A stretch of 64,000 bases of DNA from Paraburkholderia ultramafica (GCF_902859915.1 NZ_CADIKK010000012.1:124001-188000); one strand, 5' to 3'. Positions 51,539 through 60,819 are shown, counted from the stretch's first letter. Made by a program: numbers and translations. Notes: generated by a model not told the origin, from the letters alone.

Positions 51539-53737
51539 TCAGAATGCGTAGCGCGCGCGGCGCGCCGCGTCACGTCGCTGCAGCCAGCCGATCAAACCGT
51601 CGCGCACGCGTTGCCGCAGACGGTCGACGCGGGTCGGGTTGCTCACGATCTGCGCGCGGTAAAACGACGGGCACAGCACGGCGGCATGGGACACTTCCCC
51701 GCACAGCCCGCAGCCCACACAGCTATCGAGCACGGTTGCAACCGGATCGGTGCGCAACGGGTCCGGGTTCTGTTTGACCGACAGCGACGGGCAACCGGAC
51801 AGGCGGATGCACGAGTGATCGCCGGTACAGGTGTCCGAATCGACTCCAAAACGTTCGCGCACCACGCGCTCGCCGGCCGCGATCGCCTTGCGCACCTTCG
51901 GCTTCTCGCGGCGTTGTTTGTTCAACATGCACTCGCTTTGCGCGATCAACACCTTCGGACCTTTGGCCTGGGTGGTGAGCGCTTCCCTGAGCGTGGCCAT
52001 CATCGCCTTCAGGTCGTAGGTGCGGCGAACGGTGCGCACCCAGTCAACGCCGACGCCGCGCACGGCCCGCTCGATTGCGTGCCCGGTGCTGCGGGTCGGA
52101 TTGAGCGCAGTGGACGACAGGATGTCCTGCCCTCCGGTGGCCGACGTATAGCTGTTGTCGACGATGACGGTGAGGTTGTCGCTTTTGTTGAAGACCGCGT
52201 TTGCAATCCCGCTGGTCAGGCCGTTGTGCCAGAACCCGCCATCGCCCATGACCGAGATCGCCCGCTTGTCTGCGGGTGCGTTCAGTGCCGCCGCGCTTGC
52301 ACCGCCGAGACCGTAGCCCATCGTCGTACTGCCGAGATTGAACGGCGGCAGGATCGAAAACAGATGGCAGCCGATATCCGCGCTCACATGGTGCGGGCCC
52401 AGTTCGCGCTCGACCAGTTTCATCGCCGTGAAGATTGGCCGCTCGGGGCAACCCGTGCAAAAGCCGGGCGGCCGCGCATGCACGTTTTCATCCAGCAGCG
52501 CGACCGGCTCCGCTGCAGGCGCGCCAGCGCCGACGGCTGAAGCGGCGGCGGCCGCCGGGACAAGCGGAATCACCTTGCGCGCGGCCGGTGCGACTGGCTG
52601 CGGCGCGAGCATGCCATAGCACTCGAAGAACGCGCGCAGACCCTGCATGACGGTCGCCGTGCTGTATTCACCGGCGAGCGGCAGCATGTCCTTGCCGTGC
52701 AGTACGGCCGCGCAATCGGCCTGGCGCAGGATCGCGCTGGCGTTCTGCTCGACGAAGTTCGGCTGCCCTTCCTCGATGACGAGCACGGCGCGCTTGCCCA
52801 GGCAGAACCGTTGCCACTCGGAATCGACGAGTGGATACGCCACGTTCATCACGTACAGTGGCACCTTCGACTCGCCGTACACATCGGCGAGACCGAGGCG
52901 TTCGAGCGCGCGCAGCACCGTGTTGTAGCTGCCGCCCTGTACGGCGATGCCGATATCGGCGGCGTTTGCCGAGAAAAAATCGTTGAGCTGGCGCTCCTCG
53001 ATGAACTTCACCGCCGCGGGCCACCGCTCGTTGATCTTCTCCTGCTCGTGCAGGAAGCTCGCGGGCGGCAGCACGATGCGGCTCACGTCGCGATTCGGGT
53101 TCTCGAGGGCATCCTTGAGCGAAAATGCCGGGCGGCGGTTATCCGCGGCGACGAACTGCCCGTGCACGTGACACGCGCGAATGCGCAATTGCAGCATTAC
53201 CGGCGTGTTGCTTGCCTCGGAGAGATCGAAGCCATCCTTCACCGCCTGGACGATGCACGGCAGGTTCGGTCGCGGATCGAGCAGCCAGATCTGCGATTTC
53301 ATCGCGAAGGCGTGGCTGCGCTCCTGCATGATCGAGGAGCCTTCGCCGTAGTCTTCGCCGACGATGATCAGCGCCCCGCCCTTCACGCCGCCCGAGGCCA
53401 GGTTCGCGAGTGCGTCCGAAGCGACGTTGGTGCCGACCGTCGCCTTGAACGTCACCGCGCCGCGCAGCGGATAGTTCACCGAAGCGGCCAGCGAAGCCGC
53501 TGCGGTGGCTTCGCTCGCGCTGTTCTCGAAGCGGATGCCGTGATCGCTCAGGATGTCCTGGGCGTCGGCGAGCACGTCCATCAGATGCGAGATCGGGGCG
53601 CCCTGATAGCCGGCCACATACGCCACGCCCGACTCCAGCAGCGCCTTGGTCACCGCGAGGATCCCCTCGCCGCTGAAAACCTCGCCCGCGCCCAGGCGCA
53701 GCTTCTTCACTTCTTCGACAAATGACCGCTCGGCCAT
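51539..53737 (-). CDS. iorA: indolepyruvate oxidoreductase subunit alpha
   Basis: A 732-residue thiamine-diphosphate enzyme subunit. GYQGAPISHLMDVLA near residue 40 is the Pyr domain, and VMGDGGFWHNGLTSG followed by VIVDN is the ThDP motif near 480. Near the C-terminus the cluster-binding region has CTGDHSC, SGCPSLS and then CVGCGLCGEVSHAAVLCP. The first set has wider Cys spacing than in archaeal IorA. Start at 53737 gives the family's MAERSFVEEVKKLRLG opening. It is downstream of the amino-acid permease. Confidence 0.9.
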   Translation of the reverse strand: MAERSFVEEVKKLRLGAGEVFSGEGILAVTKALLESGVAYVAGYQGAPISHLMDVLADAQDILSDHGIRFENSASEATAAASLAASVNYPLRGAVTFKATVGTNVASDALANLASGGVKGGALIIVGEDYGEGSSIMQERSHAFAMKSQIWLLDPRPNLPCIVQAVKDGFDLSEASNTPVMLQLRIRACHVHGQFVAADNRRPAFSLKDALENPNRDVSRIVLPPASFLHEQEKINERWPAAVKFIEERQLNDFFSANAADIGIAVQGGSYNTVLRALERLGLADVYGESKVPLYVMNVAYPLVDSEWQRFCLGKRAVLVIEEGQPNFVEQNASAILRQADCAAVLHGKDMLPLAGEYSTATVMQGLRAFFECYGMLAPQPVAPAARKVIPLVPAAAAASAVGAGAPAAEPVALLDENVHARPPGFCTGCPERPIFTAMKLVERELGPHHVSADIGCHLFSILPPFNLGSTTMGYGLGGASAAALNAPADKRAISVMGDGGFWHNGLTSGIANAVFNKSDNLTVIVDNSYTSATGGQDILSSTALNPTRSTGHAIERAVRGVGVDWVRTVRRTYDLKAMMATLREALTTQAKGPKVLIAQSECMLNKQRREKPKVRKAIAAGERVVRERFGVDSDTCTGDHSCIRLSGCPSLSVKQNPDPLRTDPVATVLDSCVGCGLCGEVSHAAVLCPSFYRAQIVSNPTRVDRLRQRVRDGLIGWLQRRDAARRARYAF

Positions 53738-53872
53738 GGTGTTCCTTGTTGGTGATCCGATCGGACATGGCTGATCGAAGCCATGTCCCCGAATTAGCGC
53801 TGCAGTGGAAGAGCCGGTCCGTGGCCCTTTCACTGGGTTGCGCGCGCTTGCACAACCCGGCGCTCAAGACAT

Positions 53873-55276
53873 TCAGGCGTTAGCGGCGTTAGCGACCACC
53901 GACTGCGCCAGTCGCTTGCGGTAGAAAAAATACACCACCGATATTGCGACCAGCCACGGCACGCCGACGATCCAGGAGATGTTCCAGAATTCGGTGTCCA
54001 GCCCCATGGTCACCAGAATCGCACCCAGCAATGCGATACCGGTAATTTGCGCAATCGGGAACAGCGGCATGCGCACCGGCAGCGTGCGGCCTCGCCATGC
54101 GCGGCGGAATCGCAGGTGAGTAGCGAGGATCACGATCCAGACGAAGATGCCGCCGAACAAGGCAATACCGAACAGGTAGTTGTACGCGAGCGGGCTGAAA
54201 AAAGACACCGCTGCTGCCGCAAGCACGCCGGCGCCGGAAATCAGCGTGGCGACGAGTGGGGTGCCGTTCGCGGTCAGCGAGCCGATCCAGCGCGGCGCGT
54301 AGCCGCCGCGCGCGAGCGAGAACAGCGTGCGCGAGGACAGGTAGATGTTGGTGTTCATGCTCGAGAGCGCCGCCGTGATCACGACGAAGTTCATCAGCCC
54401 TGCCGCGTGCGCGATACCTGCGTGGGCGAAAAGCTTCACGAACGGACTTTGCTGGACCACCTTCGCACCGGCTTCGGTCCACGGCAGGTATGCAACCATC
54501 AGGCCGAGCGCGAGAATATAGAACAGCGTGAGGCGCACAACCATCGATCGCAGCGCATGCGGAATGGCGCGCGACGGATCTTTCGCCTCGCCCGAAGTCA
54601 CGGCCACGATTTCCACGCCGTAGAACGAGAAAATCGCCATCAACACGCCCATCCACACGCCGCCGAAACCATGCGGCATGAAACCGCCCGGCAAGCCGGT
54701 CAGATTGTGCAGCCCGATTGCGGGCGTGCCCGTGCCGAGACCAAACACTTTCGCGAGTCCGACCACGATGAAACCCAGGATCGCCACCACCTTGATCAAC
54801 GCAAACCAGTACTCGAACGAACCGAAGTTGGTCACCGAGCGGCAGTTGACGTAGACCAGCGCTATGCCGAACGCTATGGACCACAGCCACACTGGAATGC
54901 CTGGGAACCAGAAGCCCATGTAGACGCCGACAGCGATTGCTTCGCCGCCGACCGCGACCACCTCGATGATCCAGTACGTGTAGCGCACGACGAAGCCGGC
55001 CCAGCGGCTCAGGTACATCTCCGCGTACGTGCCGAACGAACCCGCGGTCGGATGCGCGACTGCCATCTCCGCCAGGCTGAACACCATGATCACGGCGATC
55101 AGCGCGGCGATCGCGTAGCTGATCAGCACCGCTGGGCCAGCGTAACCGATCGCAATGCCGCTGCCCATGAAGAGGCCCGTGCCAATCGCACCTCCGATGC
55201 CGATCATCGTGATCTGGCGCTGCGTCAGGGCTTTGTGCAAGCCCTGTTCGCGTGAAGCAATACTTGTCTCTTCCAT
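53873..55276 (-). CDS. amino acid permease (APC, GABA/aromatic AAT type)
   Basis: A 467-residue carrier with about 12 helices. The first helix holds QITMIGIGGAIGTGLFMGSG, the consensus of amino-acid:proton symporters, and the third has EMAVAHPTAGSFGTYAEMYL. The pattern fits GabP/AroP/ProY-type permeases. In this array it should bring in the amino acid whose 2-oxo acid is the IorAB substrate. It lies 39 bases downstream of the kynureninase-like gene. Confidence 0.9.
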   Translation of the reverse strand: MEETSIASREQGLHKALTQRQITMIGIGGAIGTGLFMGSGIAIGYAGPAVLISYAIAALIAVIMVFSLAEMAVAHPTAGSFGTYAEMYLSRWAGFVVRYTYWIIEVVAVGGEAIAVGVYMGFWFPGIPVWLWSIAFGIALVYVNCRSVTNFGSFEYWFALIKVVAILGFIVVGLAKVFGLGTGTPAIGLHNLTGLPGGFMPHGFGGVWMGVLMAIFSFYGVEIVAVTSGEAKDPSRAIPHALRSMVVRLTLFYILALGLMVAYLPWTEAGAKVVQQSPFVKLFAHAGIAHAAGLMNFVVITAALSSMNTNIYLSSRTLFSLARGGYAPRWIGSLTANGTPLVATLISGAGVLAAAAVSFFSPLAYNYLFGIALFGGIFVWIVILATHLRFRRAWRGRTLPVRMPLFPIAQITGIALLGAILVTMGLDTEFWNISWIVGVPWLVAISVVYFFYRKRLAQSVVANAANA

Positions 55277-55315
55277 GTCTCTGTGCCCGTGTAATGGTTG
55301 TATTGCGTCAGTGGG

Positions 55316-56455
55316 TCAGACTGCGGGGAGCAGCGCCGACAGCGTATCGAGCGCCGCGTGGGAGGTCAGCATGCCGGGTGACATGCGCACGGCGCAGCCG
55401 CGCGTATCCACCAGAACGCCATGCTTCGCCAGAGAAATTTCCAGTTCGTGCGTGTCGACGTGCTCAGGCAGATCCGCCATCACGCTGCCACCGCGCTGCG
55501 CATCGTCGCGTGGTGATCGCAACCGGTATCCCTTGGCGTCGGCCAGCGCAATCAACCGGCGCGACAGCGCAAGGTTGTGCTCGCGCATGCCGGCCGCCGC
55601 GCTCGAGAGCCGCCACGCGAGGCCTGGGCTCGATGCGACGAACGGCAAGAACGATGGCGTGCCGGTGTCGAAGCGCCGCGCATCGGCGGCCAATGAGAAG
55701 CGCGTGAGATCCCAGTTGAATGGATCGGGTTGGCTGAACCAGCCCTGCACGAGCGGTGCCATGTCGCTGTCGAGCAGTTTCGGGTCGAGGTACGCGAGCC
55801 CGGTGCCCGGTGCGCCGCACAACCATTTGAGCGTGGTGCTCGCGACAAAATCGACGGCCGGCTGCATCACGTCGAAATCGAGGATGCCCGCGCCTTGTGT
55901 GATGTCGACCGCAATCAGGCTGCCCTGGGCTCGACCGTGCGCGGCGAGCCGCGTGAGGTCCGCTCGCTTCGAAGAGGTCGACGTGACCCAGGTGACGATG
56001 GCCAGCGCCACGTCTTCCTGCCAATGGGCGATGAATGCATCGTCGGTCACAAACGCTTCGCCGGGTGCGACCGGCACCGTGTCGAGCGTAAAGCCAAGCA
56101 CGGGCTCGAGCCCGCGTAGCATGTAGTGCAGGCTCGGGAAGCAATCCCCGGCGATCAGCACGCGTCGGCCAGCCAGACGCCGGCGACCGAGCGCGCCGAC
56201 AAAGCGCGCGAACGCGTCCGTGACGTTCTCCGACGCGAATACGGCGTGGGACGGCGCGTTGACCAACGCGGCCCATTGATCGAGCACCTGCCGTCGAGCG
56301 GCGAGACCGTAGTCCCAGCGCTGCAGATCGGGCCGGCACCAGTTCGACGCGAAGGTGTCGAGCGCGGCGCGCACGGCGTCTTCCTGGCCTGGAAACATGC
56401 CGACCGAGTGGTACAGCAGCCACCCCTGGCGATCGGGTTCAGCAGAATATGTCAT
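55316..56455 (-). CDS. kynureninase-like PLP enzyme (aminotransferase class V fold)
   Basis: A 379-residue PLP enzyme. Lys210 in ASTTLKWLCGAPGTG is the Schiff-base lysine, and Asp184 in AVDITQGAG contacts the pyridine ring; the GxPG pattern after Lys is like kynureninase (YKYLNGGPG). Start at 56455 with AAGGAA upstream. Kynureninase cleaves kynurenine to anthranilate and alanine; whether this protein does so or is a transaminase or desulfurase relative is open. A KynB-like cyclase is in the same array, which makes a tryptophan-derived substrate possible. Confidence 0.82.
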   Translation of the reverse strand: MTYSAEPDRQGWLLYHSVGMFPGQEDAVRAALDTFASNWCRPDLQRWDYGLAARRQVLDQWAALVNAPSHAVFASENVTDAFARFVGALGRRRLAGRRVLIAGDCFPSLHYMLRGLEPVLGFTLDTVPVAPGEAFVTDDAFIAHWQEDVALAIVTWVTSTSSKRADLTRLAAHGRAQGSLIAVDITQGAGILDFDVMQPAVDFVASTTLKWLCGAPGTGLAYLDPKLLDSDMAPLVQGWFSQPDPFNWDLTRFSLAADARRFDTGTPSFLPFVASSPGLAWRLSSAAAGMREHNLALSRRLIALADAKGYRLRSPRDDAQRGGSVMADLPEHVDTHELEISLAKHGVLVDTRGCAVRMSPGMLTSHAALDTLSALLPAV

Positions 56456-56489
56456 GAGTCGTTCCTTGCAATGTTTCGACGGGCGCGCG

Positions 56490-57560
56490 TTAGAACATGT
56501 GGCGAATGCCGGCGGCAACGCCCGTCTGGTTATTCTTGCCGGGCAGCTCGGTGAACGCGCCGCCGTTGACGTGGTTGTAGTCGACCGTCGCATAGACCTG
56601 CGTGCGCTTGGACAGTGCGTACTCGGCCAGCAGGACGCCGGTGTAGCGCTGGCCGGTATTGCCGCCAAGGCCGTTGATGTTGTGCATGTCGTCGTAGTAC
56701 GCGGCGCCCGTCAGGCTCAACGCCGGCGTCGCCTGATAGGTGACGCCGGTGTAGAACGTCATGTCGCGGCGCTTGTTGTCAGAGAACGAGCCGGTGGTGA
56801 CGGTGCGGCCCGGATCGTTGAGCGCCCCGTCGACAAAGCCCGTGGCATCCTGGCCGCCCATGTAGCCGACGAACAGCGTGGCCGGGCCGACGGCATATTT
56901 CGCGCCCGCGCCCCACATGCGCTGGATGTTGTTGTTGAGGTCGCGCGTTTCCTGGTACGTACCGCCGAAGCTTGCCGGACCGAGGTCGTAAGACGCGCGC
57001 ACGCTCCAGGATGAGTTCCTGCTCAGGCTGCCGGGCTGCTGACCAAACCCGTAGGTCGCGCCAAGATGCAGGCCGCCGAACTGCCCGGCATAGGTCGCCG
57101 CGTTGTCGATGCGGCCCACCGTCATGAAGAAGGGCCACGAGTTCGCCGTATAGTTGCCGACGGTCAGCGGATCGAAGTCACCGAAGAAATTGAATGCCTC
57201 CGTCCCCTGGCGGCCGAGCGTGAAGGTGCCGAGGTTGCCCGACAGCCCCACATACGCATAGCGGCCGAACAGCCGGCCGCCCTGGTTGAGTTTGCCGGTC
57301 TGCGGATCGAAGCCGCTTTCGAGGCGAAACACCGCCTTCAGGCCACCCCCGAGGTCTTCGTCTCCCTTCAAGCCCCAGCGGCTGTTGGTGATCGCGCCGT
57401 TGGTCAACTGCACCTGGTTGTCGTTCGCCGCATTCGAATTATTCGTGAAGCGCACGCTCTGGTCGACGATGCCGTACAGCGTAACGTCGCTTTGTGCGAA
57501 GGCGGTCCCCGTCAACCCGATCCCCAGGGTTGCTATCGCGGCGTGGAGTTTGCGTTGCAT
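56490..57560 (-). CDS. general porin, OmpC-like beta-proteobacterial type
   Basis: A 356-residue porin. Signal peptide residues 1-22 (IATLGIGLTGTAFAQ), then SDVTLYGIVDQSVRFTNNS, RWGLKGDEDLGGGLKAVFRL near 60 and GRLFGRYAYVGLSG near 92. It ends GVAAGIRHMF with the normal terminal Phe. It lies between two PLP-enzyme genes in the array and likely serves substrate entry; a porin embedded in a catabolic operon is a strong hint of that. Confidence 0.93.
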   Translation of the reverse strand: MQRKLHAAIATLGIGLTGTAFAQSDVTLYGIVDQSVRFTNNSNAANDNQVQLTNGAITNSRWGLKGDEDLGGGLKAVFRLESGFDPQTGKLNQGGRLFGRYAYVGLSGNLGTFTLGRQGTEAFNFFGDFDPLTVGNYTANSWPFFMTVGRIDNAATYAGQFGGLHLGATYGFGQQPGSLSRNSSWSVRASYDLGPASFGGTYQETRDLNNNIQRMWGAGAKYAVGPATLFVGYMGGQDATGFVDGALNDPGRTVTTGSFSDNKRRDMTFYTGVTYQATPALSLTGAAYYDDMHNINGLGGNTGQRYTGVLLAEYALSKRTQVYATVDYNHVNGGAFTELPGKNNQTGVAAGIRHMF

Positions 57561-57652
57561 GATTTACTAGTCTCTCTTCTTGGGTTGGATAACCTGCTCG
57601 GCGGCGACGGCCGATCTTTGGGTGCTGCAAAATCCTGGCTGCGCAGGCTGGT

Positions 57653-58813
57653 CTAGGGCCGGCCGCGCAATAGCGTTTCGAGTCGATCCATGGCTTCGAT
57701 CAGGCTGGCGTCGCTGCGCGCATAGCACAGGCGAATCTGGTGCGCCGACTCCTCGCCGAACGCAATCCCCGGCGCGAGGCCCAAGCCGGCTTCGTGCACT
57801 GCGCGCTTGCAGAACTCGAGCGTGTCGGCGACGCCGTCGATACTGAACATCAGATAGAACGACGCGCTGGTCGGCGTCACGTGCACACCCTTCAAAGCGT
57901 GCAGACGATCGAGCACGATTCGCCGGCCGCCACGGCAGCGCGCCACGAACGATTCGATGACCGGCTCGCCTTCGTCGAGGGCCGCCGCTGCCCCTGCCTG
58001 CAGGAACGCTTGAGCGCCACTGGTGTTGAACTGGATCAGCTTCTCGAAGGTGTCGAGCATTGAGCGCGGATAGACTAGCCAGCCCATACGCCAGCCGGTC
58101 ATCAGCCACGCTTTGGAAAAGCTGTTGATCACGAAGACCGCATCGTCCGGCGTGGCGATTTCCAGCACAGAAGGCGCGTAGGGCCGGTCATAGACAATGC
58201 GCTGGTAGACCTCGTCGGCAAGGATCGAGATGCCGCGTGACCGTGCGAATTCGAGCAACTGCTTCTGCTGGCCGGCTTCCATCATCCAGCCGGTCGGGTT
58301 GCCGGGCGAGGCGTAGTAAATTGCCTTCGTGCGTGCGTCACAGGCGTCGAACAGCCGCTGCAGGTCGAGATGCCATCCGTCATCGCCGCAGTTGAGCGGT
58401 ACGCTGCGAACGTCGGCGCCGGTAATCGTGACGGCGCGCAGAATGTTTGGCCACGACGGCGTCACGCAGACGACGTTGTCGCCCGGTTCGATGATGGCTT
58501 GCGCTACGAGCATCACCGCATTCATGCCGCCGCTAGTGACAGCGATGCACTCGTCTGCCACGCGGATTCCGGACAGCCTGTCGTAGTAGGCGCGGATCGC
58601 ATCCCGCAATTGAGGGATGCCGCGATTTGGCGAATAAAACGTGTGTCCGGCGGCCAGCGCGCGACTGGCCGCGTCGCAAAACGCCTGCGGCGTCGGCAGA
58701 TCGCTTTCTCCCGCCCACAAACCGATGACGTCACTGCGGCCAACGCCCAGCCGCCAGACGTCGATGATGGGCGAATCAGGCATCGTCGCGATCGCTTGTC
58801 TCGTGATACTCAT
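57653..58813 (-). CDS. class I/II pyridoxal-phosphate aminotransferase
   Basis: A 386-residue fold-type I aminotransferase. ASPGNPTGWMM near residue 170 (Asn172), ILADEVYQRIVYD near 198 (Asp200), and SFSKAWLMTGWRMGW with the PLP Lys at 234 are the family signatures. It converts an amino acid to the 2-oxo acid. Eight bases downstream of the aldolase gene, it is the second gene of the array, consistent with feeding IorAB. Confidence 0.92.
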   Translation of the reverse strand: MSITRQAIATMPDSPIIDVWRLGVGRSDVIGLWAGESDLPTPQAFCDAASRALAAGHTFYSPNRGIPQLRDAIRAYYDRLSGIRVADECIAVTSGGMNAVMLVAQAIIEPGDNVVCVTPSWPNILRAVTITGADVRSVPLNCGDDGWHLDLQRLFDACDARTKAIYYASPGNPTGWMMEAGQQKQLLEFARSRGISILADEVYQRIVYDRPYAPSVLEIATPDDAVFVINSFSKAWLMTGWRMGWLVYPRSMLDTFEKLIQFNTSGAQAFLQAGAAAALDEGEPVIESFVARCRGGRRIVLDRLHALKGVHVTPTSASFYLMFSIDGVADTLEFCKRAVHEAGLGLAPGIAFGEESAHQIRLCYARSDASLIEAMDRLETLLRGRP

Positions 58814-58820
58814 TGCTTCC

Positions 58821-59597
58821 TCAGAGTGTTCGAACGATATGAGGGGCAGCCGTCCGGCATGAGCGGCGCACTTCTTCTCGTGCCGCCAGGAACCCTTGCT
58901 TCACCAGTTCAATGTCATTGGCGCACACGACCATCCGGTATCCGCTCTGCAACGCCCGACGCGCGGCGCTTGCGTCGCTGGTAAAGATGCCGCACGGCAA
59001 ACCGCACTCGGTGGCAGCACGCAGGACCCGCTCGCAATCGCGGCCGATTACCTCGCTGTCGTTGGTGCCGCGTGACAGACAAAGATCGCCGGTGCCGATG
59101 AACAGGTAGTCAACGCCCGGCACCGCGGCGATGGCTTCGACGTTCTCGACGCCCTCGACCGTTTCGATCATCAGGCCGATTGCTACTTCGCGATCGGCGC
59201 TCAGCATCGCATCGAGCCCGGCCAGCAATGGGCGCACACCGCCTGCGGAACGCACGCCTGCTGGCGGGTAGCGCCCTGCCGACACCGCCTTGCGTGCGTC
59301 GGCCGCAGTTTCAATGAGCGGCACCAGCACCGAAGCGGCGCCTGCGTCGAGCGCTTGTGCGATCGCGCTGTGTAAATTTCCGGCACAGCGGGCAATCACC
59401 GGCACCTGCGCACCGACGGCGCCAATCGCCGCTTCAAGCGTGCCGCGCTCCCACAGGCCGTGCTGAAGATCAAGCACGAGTGCGTCCGGTCTCGCATGAG
59501 CGGCAAACTCCACCATCGGTGTGCTTCCAAGCGCCAGCCATATCAGGTCGAGGTGTCGATCACTGACCAGGCCCGGCTTCAGCGAGCGAAAAAACAT
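58821..59597 (-). CDS. HpcH/HpaI family aldolase
   Basis: A 258-residue class II aldolase. His46 (LDLQHGLW), Glu145 (MIETVEG) and Asp171 (IGTGDLCLS) occupy the catalytic and metal positions; RYPPAGVRSAGG near 110 is the usual loop. HpaI relatives cleave 4-hydroxy-2-oxo acids to pyruvate plus an aldehyde. It is the first gene of the minus-strand array, next to the palindrome at 59657-59672. The substrate may derive from the aminotransferase product. Confidence 0.9.
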   Translation of the reverse strand: MFFRSLKPGLVSDRHLDLIWLALGSTPMVEFAAHARPDALVLDLQHGLWERGTLEAAIGAVGAQVPVIARCAGNLHSAIAQALDAGAASVLVPLIETAADARKAVSAGRYPPAGVRSAGGVRPLLAGLDAMLSADREVAIGLMIETVEGVENVEAIAAVPGVDYLFIGTGDLCLSRGTNDSEVIGRDCERVLRAATECGLPCGIFTSDASAARRALQSGYRMVVCANDIELVKQGFLAAREEVRRSCRTAAPHIVRTL

Positions 59598-59656
59598 CGG
59601 TCGAATCCTTAGTTACCCGTTTGGTCCACCGAGCAGTTGTCCCGGCCAATTTTCGC

Positions 59657-59672
59657 AAACTGAATTCAGTTT
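59657..59672 (-). promoter_or_regulatory. 16-base perfect palindrome before the aldolase array
   Basis: AAACTGAATTCAGTTT is a perfect palindrome 59 bases upstream of the aldolase start. Its core CTGAATTCAG is repeated exactly at 59886-59895 before the GntR gene. The form is typical of a GntR-dimer operator. Confidence 0.7.
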
Positions 59673-59884
59673 CGAAGTTGGAGAAACCTTAAGGTGGAAA
59701 ATTTTAGATGTCAACTAATTGCAGCCGCCCGATTCCGGTCAATGATCGTTGTAACCCTTGTCCAACAACGATGGAGGGTTTTGCCGGAGCGGGTTTTCAC
59801 TGACGGTTCGGGACCGTCCGACCGACTGGGCGAGTATCTTGACAACGGGCATGCAACACAGCGAAGATAAACGAATCAGAGAAT

Positions 59885-59896
59885 TCTGAATTCAGA
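59885..59896 (+). promoter_or_regulatory. 12-base perfect palindrome before the GntR gene
   Basis: TCTGAATTCAGA lies 17 bases before the regulator ATG, next to its ribosome binding site. It shares the ten-base core with the 59657-59672 site, centre-to-centre distance 226 bases. Binding here would give autorepression. Confidence 0.65.
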
Positions 59897-59913
59897 TTTT
59901 GGAGCCGGCCATC

Positions 59914-60606
59914 ATGACCATGCAGGTCGCAAAAGTTGCGAAGACGCCCAGTCGAACTGAGCTCAAACAGACCACGCTGACCGAGACGATTTACCAGGAG
60001 GTCCGCGCTCGGCTACAGCGCGGCGACGTTGGCGCGAACGAACGCATTCTCGACTATGAAATAGCCAACGAATTCGACTGCACGCGCATGCCTGTTCGTC
60101 AGGCTCTTCTGCGACTGGTCAACGAGGGATACCTGGTCGGGACCACGCGCGGCTTCGTCATGCCCATGCTGACGAACGGTGACATCCATGAGATTTTCGA
60201 AGTCCGCCGGTTACTTGAACCGAGCGCAGCAGCCGGCGCGACCGCTGCGCTGACCGACAAGCATGATGCTGCGTTAAAGCGTATCTACCAGAACGCCCGT
60301 CGAGCGTATGAAAAGCACGACGGCGCCGCCTTGATTGCTGCGAACGTTGAGTTTCGCGATGTTTGGCTCGGAGCCGTACAGAACAGACGGCTGCAGGAGA
60401 CGATCAGACGCTTTACCGATCACGCACAACAGGTCAGATCGCTGACGTTGGCTGATTCGTCGACTCAGAAAATCGCACTAGATGGAATGTATGACTTGCT
60501 GAGCGGCTTCCTTGAGCGTGATGCGAAGCGTGTCAGGACGACGATGCTCGAATTTATCCTCAGTGCCGAGCAACGATATTTCGTGTTGGTGGACGGCCAG
60601 GAATGA
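59914..60606 (+). CDS. GntR family (FadR/FCD-type) transcriptional regulator
   Basis: A 230-residue regulator. The winged HTH has LTETIYQEVRARLQRGDVGA near residue 25 and EFDCTRMPVRQALLRLVNEG near 58; the FCD effector domain is residues about 90-225 (EIFEVRRLLEPSAAAGATAA). The ATG at 59914 has GGAG at the right distance; the TTG at 59899 does not. It diverges from the aldolase/aminotransferase/IorAB array and is the clear candidate for its control. Confidence 0.9.
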   Translation: MTMQVAKVAKTPSRTELKQTTLTETIYQEVRARLQRGDVGANERILDYEIANEFDCTRMPVRQALLRLVNEGYLVGTTRGFVMPMLTNGDIHEIFEVRRLLEPSAAAGATAALTDKHDAALKRIYQNARRAYEKHDGAALIAANVEFRDVWLGAVQNRRLQETIRRFTDHAQQVRSLTLADSSTQKIALDGMYDLLSGFLERDAKRVRTTMLEFILSAEQRYFVLVDGQE

Positions 60607-60819
60607 TGACCGGGACACGGTGCGCGCTCTCTCTTCGCCGGAATCCGCCTGCTCGTTCGGATGATCCTGATTCGCCCGTTCGTCTCCGCAACCCGGTCCG
60701 TCGATGCGTTGCCGGACAAGTTGGAAAAGTACCTTGAGCGTTCGCTTCCCAACATAGGTGGCCTGTGAAGAAGGCGATTCTGAAGCACGCGCAATGGTGG
60801 CGCACGGTGCTGGAGATAG
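60607..60819 (+). other. unassigned 213-base stretch
   Basis: One plus-strand frame reads IRLLVRMILIRPFVSATRSV and then DALPDKLEKYLERSLPNIGG before a stop near 60767. It looks like the tail of a protein but I could not assign a family. It lies directly before another gene remnant and is likely part of the same decayed patch. Confidence 0.35.

Larger units (their letters stand above)
59598..59913 (+). other. 316-base divergent regulatory region with two palindromes
   Basis: No gene is present. It separates the aldolase array from the GntR gene. It holds the palindromes at 59657-59672 and 59885-59896 and a hairpin ATCGTTG (59745-59751), CAACGAT (59766-59772). Both promoters must lie here; the AT-rich 59690-59720 stretch is one likely site. 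Confidence 0.6.

Noticed and set aside
54047..55255. 402-residue open plus-strand frame
   Set aside because: Antisense to the amino-acid permease; His/Arg-rich, not protein-like.
59745..59772. ATCGTTG/CAACGAT hairpin as a terminator
   Set aside because: No T run follows on either strand and it lies between two divergent promoters; kept only as a note in the intergenic entry.
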